A stretch of DNA of 40,170 nt. Origin: Acidovorax sp. Leaf160 (GTDB lineage: Bacteria > Pseudomonadota > Gammaproteobacteria > Burkholderiales > Burkholderiaceae_C). Shown in pieces: positions 1-8,155 of this stretch (its first letter is position 1; each line of letters starts with the position of its first letter). Below the pieces are notes generated by a model. It did not search any database. It was not told the origin of the DNA and saw only the letters and a program-made list of their open reading frames with translations. The translations under genes and the position numbers were made by a program. Where the stretch lies: contig NZ_LMOV01000016.1 in NCBI RefSeq assembly GCF_001424265.1, positions 1 to 40,170 on the forward strand, written 5' to 3'.

Positions 1-301
1 GGCCCAGGTCTTCGGTGTGGGCGACGACCAGGTCGTTCCAGCGCTTGACGATGGCCGCGCGCTGCTTGGCCGGCACGGCGCGCCAGGCGGGGAAGGCGGA
101 GTGGGCGGCCTCCAGCGCGGCGAGCGCCTCGGGCGCGCCGGAGTCAGGCACGGAGGCGATGACCTCGCCCGTGGCCGGGTTGGTGACGGGCAGCAGCGCG
201 CCGGGGCCCGGCGCCCACTGGCCGGCGATGAAGTTGGCGTTGCGGATGAGGTCGGGGCGGGAGAGAGTCAGGGGCAGGGGTTGAGGCTGGGTTTGTGGCA
301 T
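1..301 (-). CDS. Aldehyde dehydrogenase, N-terminal part (cut by window edge)
   Basis: The first 100 codons of an NAD(P)-dependent aldehyde dehydrogenase are visible; the rest, including the catalytic Cys and Glu, lies beyond base 1. The segment NFIAGQW (about residues 21-27) followed by VTNPATGEVIASVPDSG is the standard N-terminal strand region of succinate-semialdehyde / 2,5-dioxovalerate dehydrogenases. It is the last visible gene of a minus-strand operon with a UxaA-family dehydratase and a TctC binding protein. Oxidation of 2,5-dioxovalerate to 2-oxoglutarate, the last step of oxidative aldarate breakdown, is therefore a sensible guess, but the substrate cannot be read from this fragment. 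The start is the ATG at 301; there is no strong Shine-Dalgarno sequence. Confidence 0.85.
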   Translation of the reverse strand, partial: MPQTQPQPLPLTLSRPDLIRNANFIAGQWAPGPGALLPVTNPATGEVIASVPDSGAPEALAALEAAHSAFPAWRAVPAKQRAAIVKRWNDLVVAHTEDLG

Positions 302-352
302 GGGAGTTTGAGGTCAAATCGGCCGTTTGGGCTTGTATGGCAAGGGCCTTTA

Positions 353-369
353 GCTATGATCTATATAGC
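353..369. repeat. GCTAT-N7-ATAGC palindromic element, copy 1
   Basis: A 17-bp palindrome, GCTATGATCTATATAGC, sits in the 72-bp gap between the UxaA-family gene and the aldehyde dehydrogenase gene. It has the same arm sequence and total length as the copies at 16065, 23303 and 32508. Function unknown; a small hairpin in the operon mRNA is possible. Confidence 0.6.
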
Positions 370-373
370 AAAA

Positions 374-1903
374 TCAACTCACGATGCCCAGGTGCCAGGG
401 CACGAACTCATGGTCGCCCAGGCCCAGCAGCTCGCTCTTGGTCGCCTCGCCGCTTGCATGCTGCAGGATCTGCGCGAAGATGCGCTCGCCCATCTCGGGC
501 ACCGTCAGCTCGCCGTCCAGGATCACGCCGCAGTTGATGTCCATGTCTTCCTCCAGCCGGCGGTACATGGGCGTGTTGCTCGCCAGCTTGATCGTCGGCG
601 CCGGCTTGCTGCCGAACATCGAGCCGCGCCCGGTCGTGAAGCAGATCAGCTGCGCACCGCTCGCGATCTGGCCCGTGGCGGCCACCGGGTCGTAGCCCGG
701 CGAATCCATGAACACGAAGCCGCTCTCGTCGATGCGCTCGGCATATTCGTAGACGGCGCGCAGCGGCGTGGTGCCGCCCTTCATCGCAGACCCCAGCGAT
801 TTCTCGAAGATGTTGGCCAACCCCCCGGCCTGGTTGCCGTGGCCCACCACGCCGTTGAACTGGGCGTTCTGCCCGGCGGTATAGCGCTCCCACCAGGCCA
901 GGCGGTCCAGCAGCTTCTGGCCCACGGCGGGTGTGATGGCACGGCGGGTGAGCATGAACTCCACGCCGTGGATTTCCGGTGTTTCCGACAGGATGGCGGT
1001 GCCGCCGTGGCGCACCAGCACGTCCATGGCCGCGCCCAGCGCCGGGTTGGCCGTGATGCCCGAGAAGCCGTCCGATCCACCGCATTCGAGCCCGATCTTC
1101 AGGTGGCTCGCCGGCACCGTAGTGCGGCGCGCTGCGTCGGCCGCGGGCAGCATCGCCTCGATGGCCGCGATGCCCGCAGCGATGGTGGCGCGCGTGCCGC
1201 CCACGTCCTGCATCACCAGCGTGTGCAATAGCCGGCCGCGCTCCAGCCCCTGGGATTCCACAAGGCCGTCCACCTGGTTGCGCTCGCAGCCCAGGCCCAC
1301 GATCAGCACGCCCGCCAGGTTCGGGTGCCGCGCATAGCCCGCGATCGTGCGGCGCAGCACGTCGAAATGCTCGCTGGGCGACGACATGCCGCAGCCGCTG
1401 GTCTGCGCGAACGCCACCACGCCGTCCACGTGCGGGAAGGCCCGCAGCCGCTCGGGCGTGAAGTACGCGGCGATCTGCTTGATGACCGTGGCGGAGCAAT
1501 TCACCGACGAGAGGATGCCGATGAAATTGCGCGTGCCCACGCTGCCGTCCGCGCGCACGAAGCCTTCGAACGTCGCGCGCTGGGCCTCGGGCACGTACTC
1601 CACGGGACGCACGTCCGCGCCGAAGGCCGGGTCGCGGTAGTAGTCCACCAGTTCCAGGTTGTGGCTGTGCACGTAGTCGCCCGGTTCCAGGTCGCGCGTC
1701 GCCACGCCGATCACCGTGTCGTACTTCTTCACCTGCTCGCCCTGGGCGATGCGCCGCGCCGCGATCTTGTGCCCGGGTGGCACCTGGGCGCGCGTGCGCA
1801 CCCCCAGCTCGGGAATCTCCTGGCCCAGCGCCAGCGCCGTCTTGGCGACGAACACGTTGTCGTGGGGGTGCAGGTGCAGCAGCGGACTGTCAAGGCTGGG
1901 CAT
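374..1903 (-). CDS. UxaA-family hydrolase (altronate/galactarate dehydratase)
   Basis: This 509-residue protein matches the usual size of the altronate/galactarate dehydratase family, metal-dependent cytosolic enzymes that remove water from sugar acids. An N-terminal SAF domain covers about residues 8-80 and the catalytic region follows from about 110. Family blocks seen: ADGSVGTRN (118-125), SGCGMSS (169-175), VGLGCERNQ (202-210) and GLECGGSDGFSGITANP (271-287). The end, FVPWHLGIVS, resembles UxaA more than GarD. It follows the TctC gene by 27 bp and precedes an aldehyde dehydrogenase, which fits uptake and oxidation of an aldarate or hexuronate-derived acid. Altronate and galactarate activity cannot be separated by eye. 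Confidence 0.88.
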   Translation of the reverse strand: MPSLDSPLLHLHPHDNVFVAKTALALGQEIPELGVRTRAQVPPGHKIAARRIAQGEQVKKYDTVIGVATRDLEPGDYVHSHNLELVDYYRDPAFGADVRPVEYVPEAQRATFEGFVRADGSVGTRNFIGILSSVNCSATVIKQIAAYFTPERLRAFPHVDGVVAFAQTSGCGMSSPSEHFDVLRRTIAGYARHPNLAGVLIVGLGCERNQVDGLVESQGLERGRLLHTLVMQDVGGTRATIAAGIAAIEAMLPAADAARRTTVPASHLKIGLECGGSDGFSGITANPALGAAMDVLVRHGGTAILSETPEIHGVEFMLTRRAITPAVGQKLLDRLAWWERYTAGQNAQFNGVVGHGNQAGGLANIFEKSLGSAMKGGTTPLRAVYEYAERIDESGFVFMDSPGYDPVAATGQIASGAQLICFTTGRGSMFGSKPAPTIKLASNTPMYRRLEEDMDINCGVILDGELTVPEMGERIFAQILQHASGEATKSELLGLGDHEFVPWHLGIVS

Positions 1904-1930
1904 GCGGGGCTTTCATCGGTGCGTGGGTGA

Positions 1931-2929
1931 TCAGGACTTCATCAGCTCGCGTAGCCTGAGCTTGTCGATGAGCACCGTTTCCTTGGCGTAGACGGTGTTG
2001 ACGTACTTCTCGTAGTCGGGACCGTCCAGGTAGAGCAGCGGCGCATCGAGTCTGTCGGCCACGGCCTTGAACTCCGGGCTGGCGACTGCCTGGCGGAAGG
2101 CATCGCGCAGCTTCGCCGCCACCGCCGGGTCCAGCCCTTTCGGTGCGCCGATGCCGTTGGGCGCATCGACCACCACGTCCCAGCCCAGCTCGCGCAGCGT
2201 CGGCACGTCCTTGAAGCGCGCGGTGCGTTGCTCGCCCCAGGTGGCCAGCAGCCGCAGCTTGCCCGCTTCCACATGCGGCGCCCACGAGCTGGAATCCGCC
2301 AGCGCATCCACGTGGCCGCCCAGCACGCCCTGCAGCGCTTCGGCGCCGCCCTTGTAGGGCACGTGGTTCAGCTGGATGCCCGCCACGCTGGCAAACTCCT
2401 CCATGCCCACGTGCGTCGCACCGCCGACACCGGCATGGGCGTAGGTCACCTTGCCCGGATGCGCCTTCGCGTAGTCCACGAAGTCCTTGAGGGTCTTGAA
2501 CGGCGAATTCGCCGGCACCGCGATGCCGAAGGTCTGGCCCGACGTGAGCGCGATGTAGGTGAAATCCTTGCGCGGGTCGGCGGCCAGCGTGCCCAGCTGC
2601 GAGAACCGCGTGACCGAGATCGGGATCTGCCCGATCGTGTAGCCGTCCGGCTTCGCGCCCGCCAGGGCCTTCGATCCGATCATGCCGGAGGCCCCCGCGC
2701 GGTTCTCCACCGCGATCGGCTGGCCGAGCACGCGGCCGGCCAGCGTGCACAGCGTGCGCATCGACTGGTCAGCCGTGCCTCCGGCGGGCCAGGGGCAGAT
2801 GAAGGTGATCGGGCGTTCCGGGTAGGTGCCCTGAGCGAGCAGGCGTGCGGGCGCGGAGGCGAGGGCGAGCGTGGCGGTGCCGAGCGCGCCCAGAACGAAC
2901 TGGCGCCGGCCGCAGCGTGGGGTCTGCAT
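1931..2929 (-). CDS. TctC-family (Bug) periplasmic solute-binding protein
   Basis: A 332-residue extracytoplasmic binding protein of the tripartite tricarboxylate transporter/Bug family, which is greatly expanded in Burkholderiales. The N-terminus has a twin-arginine-like motif (RRQFVLG, residues 8-14), a hydrophobic stretch and a probable cleavage near residue 32, before GTYPERPITFICPWPAGG. That last block is the hallmark opening of mature Bug proteins. The later NRAGASGMIG and VPYKGGAEAL segments are also typical. No TctA/TctB membrane partners are visible, which is common for this family. It is the promoter-proximal gene of the aldarate operon and probably captures the acid substrate. Confidence 0.9.
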   Translation of the reverse strand: MQTPRCGRRQFVLGALGTATLALASAPARLLAQGTYPERPITFICPWPAGGTADQSMRTLCTLAGRVLGQPIAVENRAGASGMIGSKALAGAKPDGYTIGQIPISVTRFSQLGTLAADPRKDFTYIALTSGQTFGIAVPANSPFKTLKDFVDYAKAHPGKVTYAHAGVGGATHVGMEEFASVAGIQLNHVPYKGGAEALQGVLGGHVDALADSSSWAPHVEAGKLRLLATWGEQRTARFKDVPTLRELGWDVVVDAPNGIGAPKGLDPAVAAKLRDAFRQAVASPEFKAVADRLDAPLLYLDGPDYEKYVNTVYAKETVLIDKLRLRELMKS

Positions 2930-2999
2930 GGATTTGTCTCCTGTTTCTTGTCGTGGGGGATGCAGCCGCCATTGTTCAGAAGCATCTCATGCCGATCCA

Positions 3000-3022
3000 A
3001 TGAAAATATGGACTCTCTTCAT
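3000..3022. promoter_or_regulatory. Candidate LysR operator in divergent promoter
   Basis: The 115-bp gap between the divergent tctC and lysR genes contains an inverted repeat ATGAA-N13-TTCAT. This fits the general dyad of LysR operators (T-N11-A class, with a longer spacer here). It lies 22 bp before the lysR ATG, consistent with autoregulation. Evidence is the dyad and its position only. Confidence 0.35.
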
Positions 3023-3044
3023 CACCTCCAGGGAATGACCCGCC

Positions 3045-3992
3045 ATGGCCCAGATCGATCGTGTGCTGCGCTCCAACCTCAAGCTGCGGCATCTGCAGAT
3101 GCTGGTGGCGCTCGACCAGTTCCGCCACGTCGGCCGCGCGGCGGAGTTTCTCTCCGTCACCCAGCCCGCCGTCTCCAAGACGCTGGCCGAGATCGAGCGC
3201 ATGTTCGGCCTGCTGCTCTTCGAACGCTCCACGCGCGGGACCGAACCCACTGCGGCGGGCGCGAGCGTGGTGCGTTTCGCGCGCTCGGTGCTGGCGGGCT
3301 ACGAGCGCACGCGCGACGAGATCGCCGCCGAAGCCAGCGGCGCGCGCGGGCGCACCAGCGTTGGAGCGATGGTGGCGGCCACACCGGTGCTGCTCACCCA
3401 GGCCGTGGAGGCGTTCAAGGCACGCTCGCCCTATGCCACCGTGCTGATCGAGGAGGGCGACCTCACGCGCCTGCTGCCCCGGTTGCGGCTGGGCGAGCTG
3501 GACCTGTTCGTCGGCCGGCTGGAGCCCGGCTACGCCTCGCCCGACCTGGAAACCGAGGCGCTCTACGACGATCCCATGGTCGCCGTCGTGCGCCCTGGCC
3601 ATCCGCTGGCCCGCAAGCGCCAGCCCCGCTGGTCCGACATCGCCGCCCAGCCCTGCGTGCTGCCGCCGCCCTGGGCTTCACTGCGCGTGAAGCTCGAACA
3701 GCAGTTCTTCGCCCACGGCCTGCACCCACCGGCCGACATCGTCGAGTCGGCCTCGTTCCTCTCCCAGATCACTTTCGTGCAGCAGCGCGGGGCCGTGGCT
3801 TTCATGGCGCAGGCCGTCGCGCGTCACTGCGCCCAGCAGGGCATGGTGGCGGTGCTGAAACTTCCGGTGCCGGTGGACCTGCCGCCGGTGGGGATCATCC
3901 GCATGCGCGGTCGGGATGACACGCCGGTGACGCAGGCGCTGCTGGAATGCCTGAGGGGCGTGGCGAAGCAGGTGCGCGTCAGGCCTGGCTGA
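3045..3992 (+). CDS. LysR-family transcriptional regulator (GbpR-like)
   Basis: A 315-residue LysR-type activator/repressor. The winged helix-turn-helix is at about residues 14-72 (LKLRHLQMLVALDQFRHVG, then AAEFLSVTQPAVSKTLAEIE), and the effector-binding fold follows from about 95 to 300. The opening KLRHLQMLVAL resembles the GbpR/PcaQ/CbpR branch, which often controls sugar or aromatic acid catabolism. It is transcribed away from the tctC-uxaA-aldehyde dehydrogenase operon, with 115 bp between starts, so it very probably controls that operon in response to the acid substrate or an intermediate. Confidence 0.9.
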   Translation: MAQIDRVLRSNLKLRHLQMLVALDQFRHVGRAAEFLSVTQPAVSKTLAEIERMFGLLLFERSTRGTEPTAAGASVVRFARSVLAGYERTRDEIAAEASGARGRTSVGAMVAATPVLLTQAVEAFKARSPYATVLIEEGDLTRLLPRLRLGELDLFVGRLEPGYASPDLETEALYDDPMVAVVRPGHPLARKRQPRWSDIAAQPCVLPPPWASLRVKLEQQFFAHGLHPPADIVESASFLSQITFVQQRGAVAFMAQAVARHCAQQGMVAVLKLPVPVDLPPVGIIRMRGRDDTPVTQALLECLRGVAKQVRVRPG

Positions 3993-4087
3993 CGGCGGGG
4001 CTTGCTGGATCGACTTCGCAGCGCTCGCCTGCCGTCCCGCCGCGCAGCTCCCTCGTCATGGGCTCGCACAAAGGGTGGGCGGAGCCT

Positions 4088-5146
4088 TCACGGGGCGGGG
4101 CAGGCGTCATCCCAGCCCGCCATGCCGGCGAGTTTCTGCAACCGTGATCGCTGCTCCAGGCACGCCTGGTGCTGCGCCTGCGCCGCCTGCTGCTGTGCCA
4201 GGCGGGTGGCTCGATCACGTGCGGCCTGCCATTGCGCGACGCGCTCGCGGATCTGCGGCATGGCGGCCAGTGCGGCTTTCTCGCCCTCGAGAATGGCGCT
4301 GGCACGCTGCGTGAAGTCGGCCGCGCCGATGTCGAGCACCTGCGGTCGCACGATGACATCGGCCCGCGCCAGCTCGGCCTGGCCCAGCTTCTGGCCCATG
4401 ATGGCGATGGACTGGCCCAGGGTGCCCAGCATGCCGGCAGGCGTCTGCCCACGGGCCTTGTTGGAGATGTCCACGGCCACGACGATGTCGGCGCCCAGCT
4501 GCCGGGCCGCATCGACCGGCACCGGGCTGACGATGCCGCCGTCCACGAAATGGTATTTGCCGATGGTCACCGGCTGGAACACCCCCGGCACGCTGCTGGA
4601 AGCGCGCACCGCCTGGCCCGTGTTGCCGCGGGCGAACACCGTGCGCTCGCCGTCTTCCAGCCGCGTTGCGACGGCCACGAAGGGCTTGGCGAGCTTGTCG
4701 AGCGGCTGGTTGCGCACTTGCGCATTGACGTAGTCCTCGAGCTTTTGCCCCAGCACCAGCCCGCCGGACGACAACTGCAGGTCGCGGATGCTGGCCTCAT
4801 CCAGCGCAACCGCCTTTTCCTGCAGCTCGAATGCGTTCAGGCCGGCCGCGTAGAGCGCGCCCACCACGCTGCCGGCGCTGGTGCCCGACACCACGGCGGG
4901 GGCGAGGCCGTTGGCCTCCAGCATCTTGATGACGCCGATGTGCGCGAAGCCCTTGGCCGCGCCGCCGCCCAGGGCGATGCCGATCCTGATGGGCGCCGTG
5001 GACGGCTGGGCCGCCAGCTGCGGCGCTGCGGCTGCGGCGGTTGCGGCGGATGTGCCCGTGGGCGGCGCGCTGCCGCAGCCAGCCAATGCGGCTGCGCTCA
5101 GGAGGCTGAGAACGCGCAGGGGGCGCGACAAGGCGGTCAGGGGCAT
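4088..5146 (-). CDS. Patatin-like phospholipase lipoprotein (RssA-like)
   Basis: A 352-residue patatin-family serine hydrolase. The chosen ATG at 5146 gives a clean lipoprotein signal with lipobox LAGC (Cys24), so the enzyme is probably membrane-anchored; the frame stays open upstream but without a signal sequence. Catalytic elements are complete: oxyanion loop GGGAAKG (60-66), nucleophile elbow GTSAG (Ser90) and the DGG catalytic Asp (Asp202). An Ala-rich linker (about 31-50) follows the lipid anchor. The C-terminus, about residues 310-350, is rich in Ala and Gln and probably helical. It is convergent with the lysR gene and has no obvious operon partner. Phospholipase or esterase activity is inferred from the family. 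Confidence 0.88.
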   Translation of the reverse strand: MPLTALSRPLRVLSLLSAAALAGCGSAPPTGTSAATAAAAAPQLAAQPSTAPIRIGIALGGGAAKGFAHIGVIKMLEANGLAPAVVSGTSAGSVVGALYAAGLNAFELQEKAVALDEASIRDLQLSSGGLVLGQKLEDYVNAQVRNQPLDKLAKPFVAVATRLEDGERTVFARGNTGQAVRASSSVPGVFQPVTIGKYHFVDGGIVSPVPVDAARQLGADIVVAVDISNKARGQTPAGMLGTLGQSIAIMGQKLGQAELARADVIVRPQVLDIGAADFTQRASAILEGEKAALAAMPQIRERVAQWQAARDRATRLAQQQAAQAQHQACLEQRSRLQKLAGMAGWDDACPAP

Positions 5147-5237
5147 GCCGGGCGGAAGTCGTGTGGTGAGGCCGCTGAGTTTATCGATACGGCCGTGTAC
5201 GCGTCCGAAGCCGGGCAGCCCGCGCCACCCTGGAAGC

Positions 5238-6335
5238 TCACCCCTTGGCGATGGCCGCGGCGATGGCTTGGCCCACCTCGGTGGTGTTGGCGGTGCCGCC
5301 CAGGTCCGGCGTCTTCGGGCCCGACTTGATGACCTCTTCGATGGCCGCGACGATGGCATCGTGCGCCTGCCGCCCGGCGCCCTGGCCCCGGGTCAGGAAG
5401 TCCAGCATCAGTGCGCCCGACCACACCATGGCGATGGGGTTGGCGATGTTCTTGCCGTAGATGTCCGGCGCCGAGCCATGCACCGGCTCGAACAGGCTGG
5501 GGAAGCTGCGTTCGGGGTTCAGGTTGGCCGAGGGCGCCAGGCCGATGGTGCCGGTGGTCGCCGGGCCCAGGTCGGAGAGGATGTCGCCGAACAGGTTGGT
5601 GGCCGCCACCACGTCGAAGCGGCCGGGCTGCAGCACGAAGCGCGCGGTGAGGATGTCGATGTGCTGCTTGTCCAGCGTGATGCCGGGGTAGTCCTGGGCC
5701 ACCTCGTCGGCCCGCTTGTCCCACCAGGGCATGCTGATGGCGATGCCGTTGCTCTTGGTGGCCAGCGTGACGTGCTTCTTCGGGCGGCTCTGGGCCAGGT
5801 CGAATGCGTACTTCAGCAGGCGGTTGGCACCGTGGCGCGAATAGACGGATTCCTGAATCACGATCTCGCGGTCGGTGCCTTCGTACATCACGCCGCCGAG
5901 CGAGGTGTATTCGCCTTCGGTGTTCTCACGCACCACGTAGTAGTCGATGTCGCCGGGCTTGCGGCCGGCCAGCGGGCAGGGCACGCCCTCGAACAGGCGC
6001 ACGGGGCGCAGGTTGATGTATTGATCGAATTCGCGGCGGAACTTGAGCAGCGAACCCCAGAGCGAGACGTGGTCCGGGACGGTGGCCGGCCAGCCCACGG
6101 CGCCGAAGAAGATCGCATCCATGCCCGACAGCTGCGCCTTCCAGTCGTCCGGCATCATCTTGCCGTGCTGGGCGTAGTAGTCGCAGCTGGCCCACTCGAA
6201 GGTGTGCAGCTGCAGCTGGAAACCGAAGCGATCGGCAGCCGCCTGGATGGCGCGCAGGCCCTCGGGCATGACTTCCTTGCCGATGCCGTCACCGGGCAAC
6301 ACGGCGATCTTGAAGGTGGTGGGAAGACTGGACAT
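5238..6335 (-). CDS. Tartrate dehydrogenase / D-malate dehydrogenase (decarboxylating)
   Basis: A 365-residue member of the isocitrate/isopropylmalate dehydrogenase family. GDGIGKEVMPEG (15-26) opens the fold, and NLFGDILSDLGPATTGTIGL with VVRENTEGEYTS are the signature blocks. The spacing and the NLRPVRLFEGVPCPLAG block match tartrate dehydrogenase/decarboxylase (TtuC, YeaU/DmlA type) better than LeuB. Such enzymes oxidise tartrate or D-malate with NAD and a divalent cation. The start at 6335 is supported by an AGGAG 7-8 bases upstream on the minus strand. A divergent LysR gene 133 bp away resembles TtdR/DmlR, which supports the C4-dicarboxylate assignment. Confidence 0.88.
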   Translation of the reverse strand: MSSLPTTFKIAVLPGDGIGKEVMPEGLRAIQAAADRFGFQLQLHTFEWASCDYYAQHGKMMPDDWKAQLSGMDAIFFGAVGWPATVPDHVSLWGSLLKFRREFDQYINLRPVRLFEGVPCPLAGRKPGDIDYYVVRENTEGEYTSLGGVMYEGTDREIVIQESVYSRHGANRLLKYAFDLAQSRPKKHVTLATKSNGIAISMPWWDKRADEVAQDYPGITLDKQHIDILTARFVLQPGRFDVVAATNLFGDILSDLGPATTGTIGLAPSANLNPERSFPSLFEPVHGSAPDIYGKNIANPIAMVWSGALMLDFLTRGQGAGRQAHDAIVAAIEEVIKSGPKTPDLGGTANTTEVGQAIAAAIAKG

Positions 6336-6431
6336 GGTCGCACTCCTGGGAGGAAAAGGGAGATCAGCAGGGCGAACATCCAGCGCCGCTGCTGCAAGAA
6401 CACGGCCATTCTTGGGAAAACGCTCCCGCAA

Positions 6432-6437
6432 TACAAT
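6432..6437 (+). promoter_or_regulatory. Putative -10 element for the TtdR/DmlR-like gene
   Basis: TACAAT lies 31 bp before the GTG start at 6469, in the divergent promoter shared with the tartrate dehydrogenase gene. No convincing -35 hexamer is seen, as is usual for an activator-dependent promoter. Confidence 0.35.
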
Positions 6438-6468
6438 CCGCGCACTGTGGTTCCATTGTTCACACTTC

Positions 6469-7389
6469 GTGCATAAAACACCTGCTACCGACGACCTGCG
6501 GGTCTTCACCGCCGTCGTTCGGCGGGCCAGCTTCGCGGAAGCAGCCGCCGAACTCGGCGCTTCGCCTGCGTACGTGAGCAAGCGCATCCGTCTGCTGGAA
6601 GACGAATTGGCAGTCAAGCTCCTGCATCGCACCACCCGCCGCGTGGCGGTGACGGAAGAGGGCGAGCGCGTCTTCCACTGGGCGCAGCGCATCCTGGACG
6701 ACTGGGACCAGTTGCTCCAGGAAGTGGCTGTGACCCGGCGTGAACCGCGCGGCCTGCTGAAGGTCAGCTGCAGCTTCGGCTTCGGGCGGCGTGTGGTGGC
6801 GCCCGTGCTGTCGCAGCTGGCAGAGCGGCATCCGGGCCTGCAGGTGCGGCTGGAGGTGTTCGACCGGCTGGTCGATGTGGCGGGCGAGGGCTTCGACCTC
6901 GACATCCGCGTGGGCGACGAGATCGCACCGCACCTCATCGCGCGCCGCCTGGCCGATAACCAGAGGGTGCTGTGCGCGGCACCCGGTTATCTGGCGCGCA
7001 AGGGCGTGCCGCGCAGCGTGGCCGATCTGGCCAGCCACGACTGCCTGGTCATCAAGGAGCGGGACCACCCCTTCGGCGTCTGGCGGTTGCGCAGCGGCGC
7101 CTCGGACGAGACGGTCAAGGTGCGGGGTCCGCTGTCCGCCAACAACGGCGAGATGGCCGTGCAGTGGGCCGTGGATGGGCGCGGCATCGTGCTCCGTTCC
7201 CTGTGGGACGTGGGCGCCGAATTGCGTTCCGGCCGCCTGGTGCGGCTGCTGCCCGACTGGCGCCAGGAGGCGAACATCTGGGCCGTCTACCCGACCCGGC
7301 TGGAGCGGTCGGCCAAGGTGCGCGTCTGCGTCGAGTTCCTGCAGGCGCATTTCGACCGCCAGACCTGGGACGCGGGAGACGCCGCATGA
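6469..7389 (+). CDS. LysR-family regulator (TtdR/DmlR-like)
   Basis: A LysR regulator of 306 residues. The reading frame has no ATG close to the conserved N-terminus, so the GTG at 6469 (protein M-HKTPATDDLRVF) is the best start; an ATG far upstream at 6202 would run inside the divergent gene. The helix-turn-helix is at about residues 7-66 (SFAEAAAELGASPAYVSKRI). This sequence resembles TtdR and DmlR, regulators of tartrate and D-malate use. It is divergent from the tartrate dehydrogenase gene and is its likely regulator. Its stop overlaps the start of the WYL regulator gene (ATGA), so the two may be translated in a coupled way. Confidence 0.88.
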   Translation: MHKTPATDDLRVFTAVVRRASFAEAAAELGASPAYVSKRIRLLEDELAVKLLHRTTRRVAVTEEGERVFHWAQRILDDWDQLLQEVAVTRREPRGLLKVSCSFGFGRRVVAPVLSQLAERHPGLQVRLEVFDRLVDVAGEGFDLDIRVGDEIAPHLIARRLADNQRVLCAAPGYLARKGVPRSVADLASHDCLVIKERDHPFGVWRLRSGASDETVKVRGPLSANNGEMAVQWAVDGRGIVLRSLWDVGAELRSGRLVRLLPDWRQEANIWAVYPTRLERSAKVRVCVEFLQAHFDRQTWDAGDAA

Positions 7390-8108
7390 GCCGCCCCGTG
7401 CGGTCAGCGCGCCTGCTGCAGTTGCTCGACGAGTTGCGCCGCTGCCGCCAACCCGTTTCCGGAGCGCAACTGGCAGAGCGCCTGGAGGTGAGCTTGCGCA
7501 CGCTCTACCGCGACATCGCCGTGCTGCGCCAGCAGGGCGCTGACGTGGCGGGCGACGCGGGCGTCGGCTACCAGCTGCGCCCCGGCTTTCTGCTGCCGCC
7601 CTTGATGTTTCCTGCCGAGGAGCTGGAGGCGCTGTTGCTGGGTGCGCGCTGGGTGGCTGCGCATGCCGACCCGGAACTGGCCCGGGCCGCAGGCCACGCG
7701 ATGGAGCGCATCGCCGGCACGTTGCCTGCGTTGCTGCGGCTCGAAGTCGAAACGAGCGGCTTGTTCGCTCCGCAGTGGTCGGGCCCTCCTACCGAGCCCT
7801 GGCTGACGGCCTTGCGCCACGCCGTCCGCGCCGGCCATGCCGTGCGCATGCGCTACACCGATGGCGAGGGCGCGGTGACGGAGCGCACCGTGTGGCCGTT
7901 CGCGATGGCCTTCCTGGCCGACGTGCGGCTGCTGGCGGGCTGGTGCGAGCTGCGGCAGGACTTCCGCCACTTCCGGGCCGACCGGGTGCTGTCGCTGGAG
8001 GACACCGGCGTGCGCTATCCGGCCATGCGGCATCAGCTGCTGCGGCGCTGGCAGCGGGAGCGCCTGCGCCAACCCGACGCGCATTCCAGCGCTGCTGACA
8101 GGAACTGA
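7386..8108 (+). CDS. YafY-type HTH/WYL-domain transcriptional regulator
   Basis: A 240-residue DeoR-like regulator: HTH_11 winged helix at about residues 5-62 (RQPVSGAQLAERLEVSLRTLYRDI) and a WYL-type sensor domain from about 130 to 215 (AVRMRYTDGEGAVTERTVWPFAM, then FRHFRADRVLSLE). The start overlaps the LysR stop by 4 bases (ATGA). It lies 47 bp upstream of a glutathione S-transferase gene; this pairing is recurrent in proteobacteria and suggests that it controls the transferase. A direct repeat spanning its stop codon is a candidate operator. Confidence 0.88.
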   Translation: MSRPVRSARLLQLLDELRRCRQPVSGAQLAERLEVSLRTLYRDIAVLRQQGADVAGDAGVGYQLRPGFLLPPLMFPAEELEALLLGARWVAAHADPELARAAGHAMERIAGTLPALLRLEVETSGLFAPQWSGPPTEPWLTALRHAVRAGHAVRMRYTDGEGAVTERTVWPFAMAFLADVRLLAGWCELRQDFRHFRADRVLSLEDTGVRYPAMRHQLLRRWQRERLRQPDAHSSAADRN

Positions 8109-8111
8109 CAG
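8095..8111 (+). promoter_or_regulatory. Direct repeat CTGACAG, candidate WYL-regulator operator
   Basis: CTGACAG occurs twice (8095-8101 and 8105-8111) with a 10-bp period, i.e. on the same face of the helix. It overlaps the end of the WYL regulator gene and lies 44 bp before the GST start. Operator function is inferred from position only. Confidence 0.35.
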
Positions 8112-8155
8112 TGGCGCCCCGCAGACTGCAGGCTCTTTCCCCACTGGAGCCTGCA

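Noticed and set aside
3960-4087. Bidirectional terminator between the convergent LysR and patatin genes
   Set aside because: A short dyad (CGTCAG/CTGACG) exists at the end of the LysR gene, but it has a small stem, overlaps coding sequence and has no T-run on either side.
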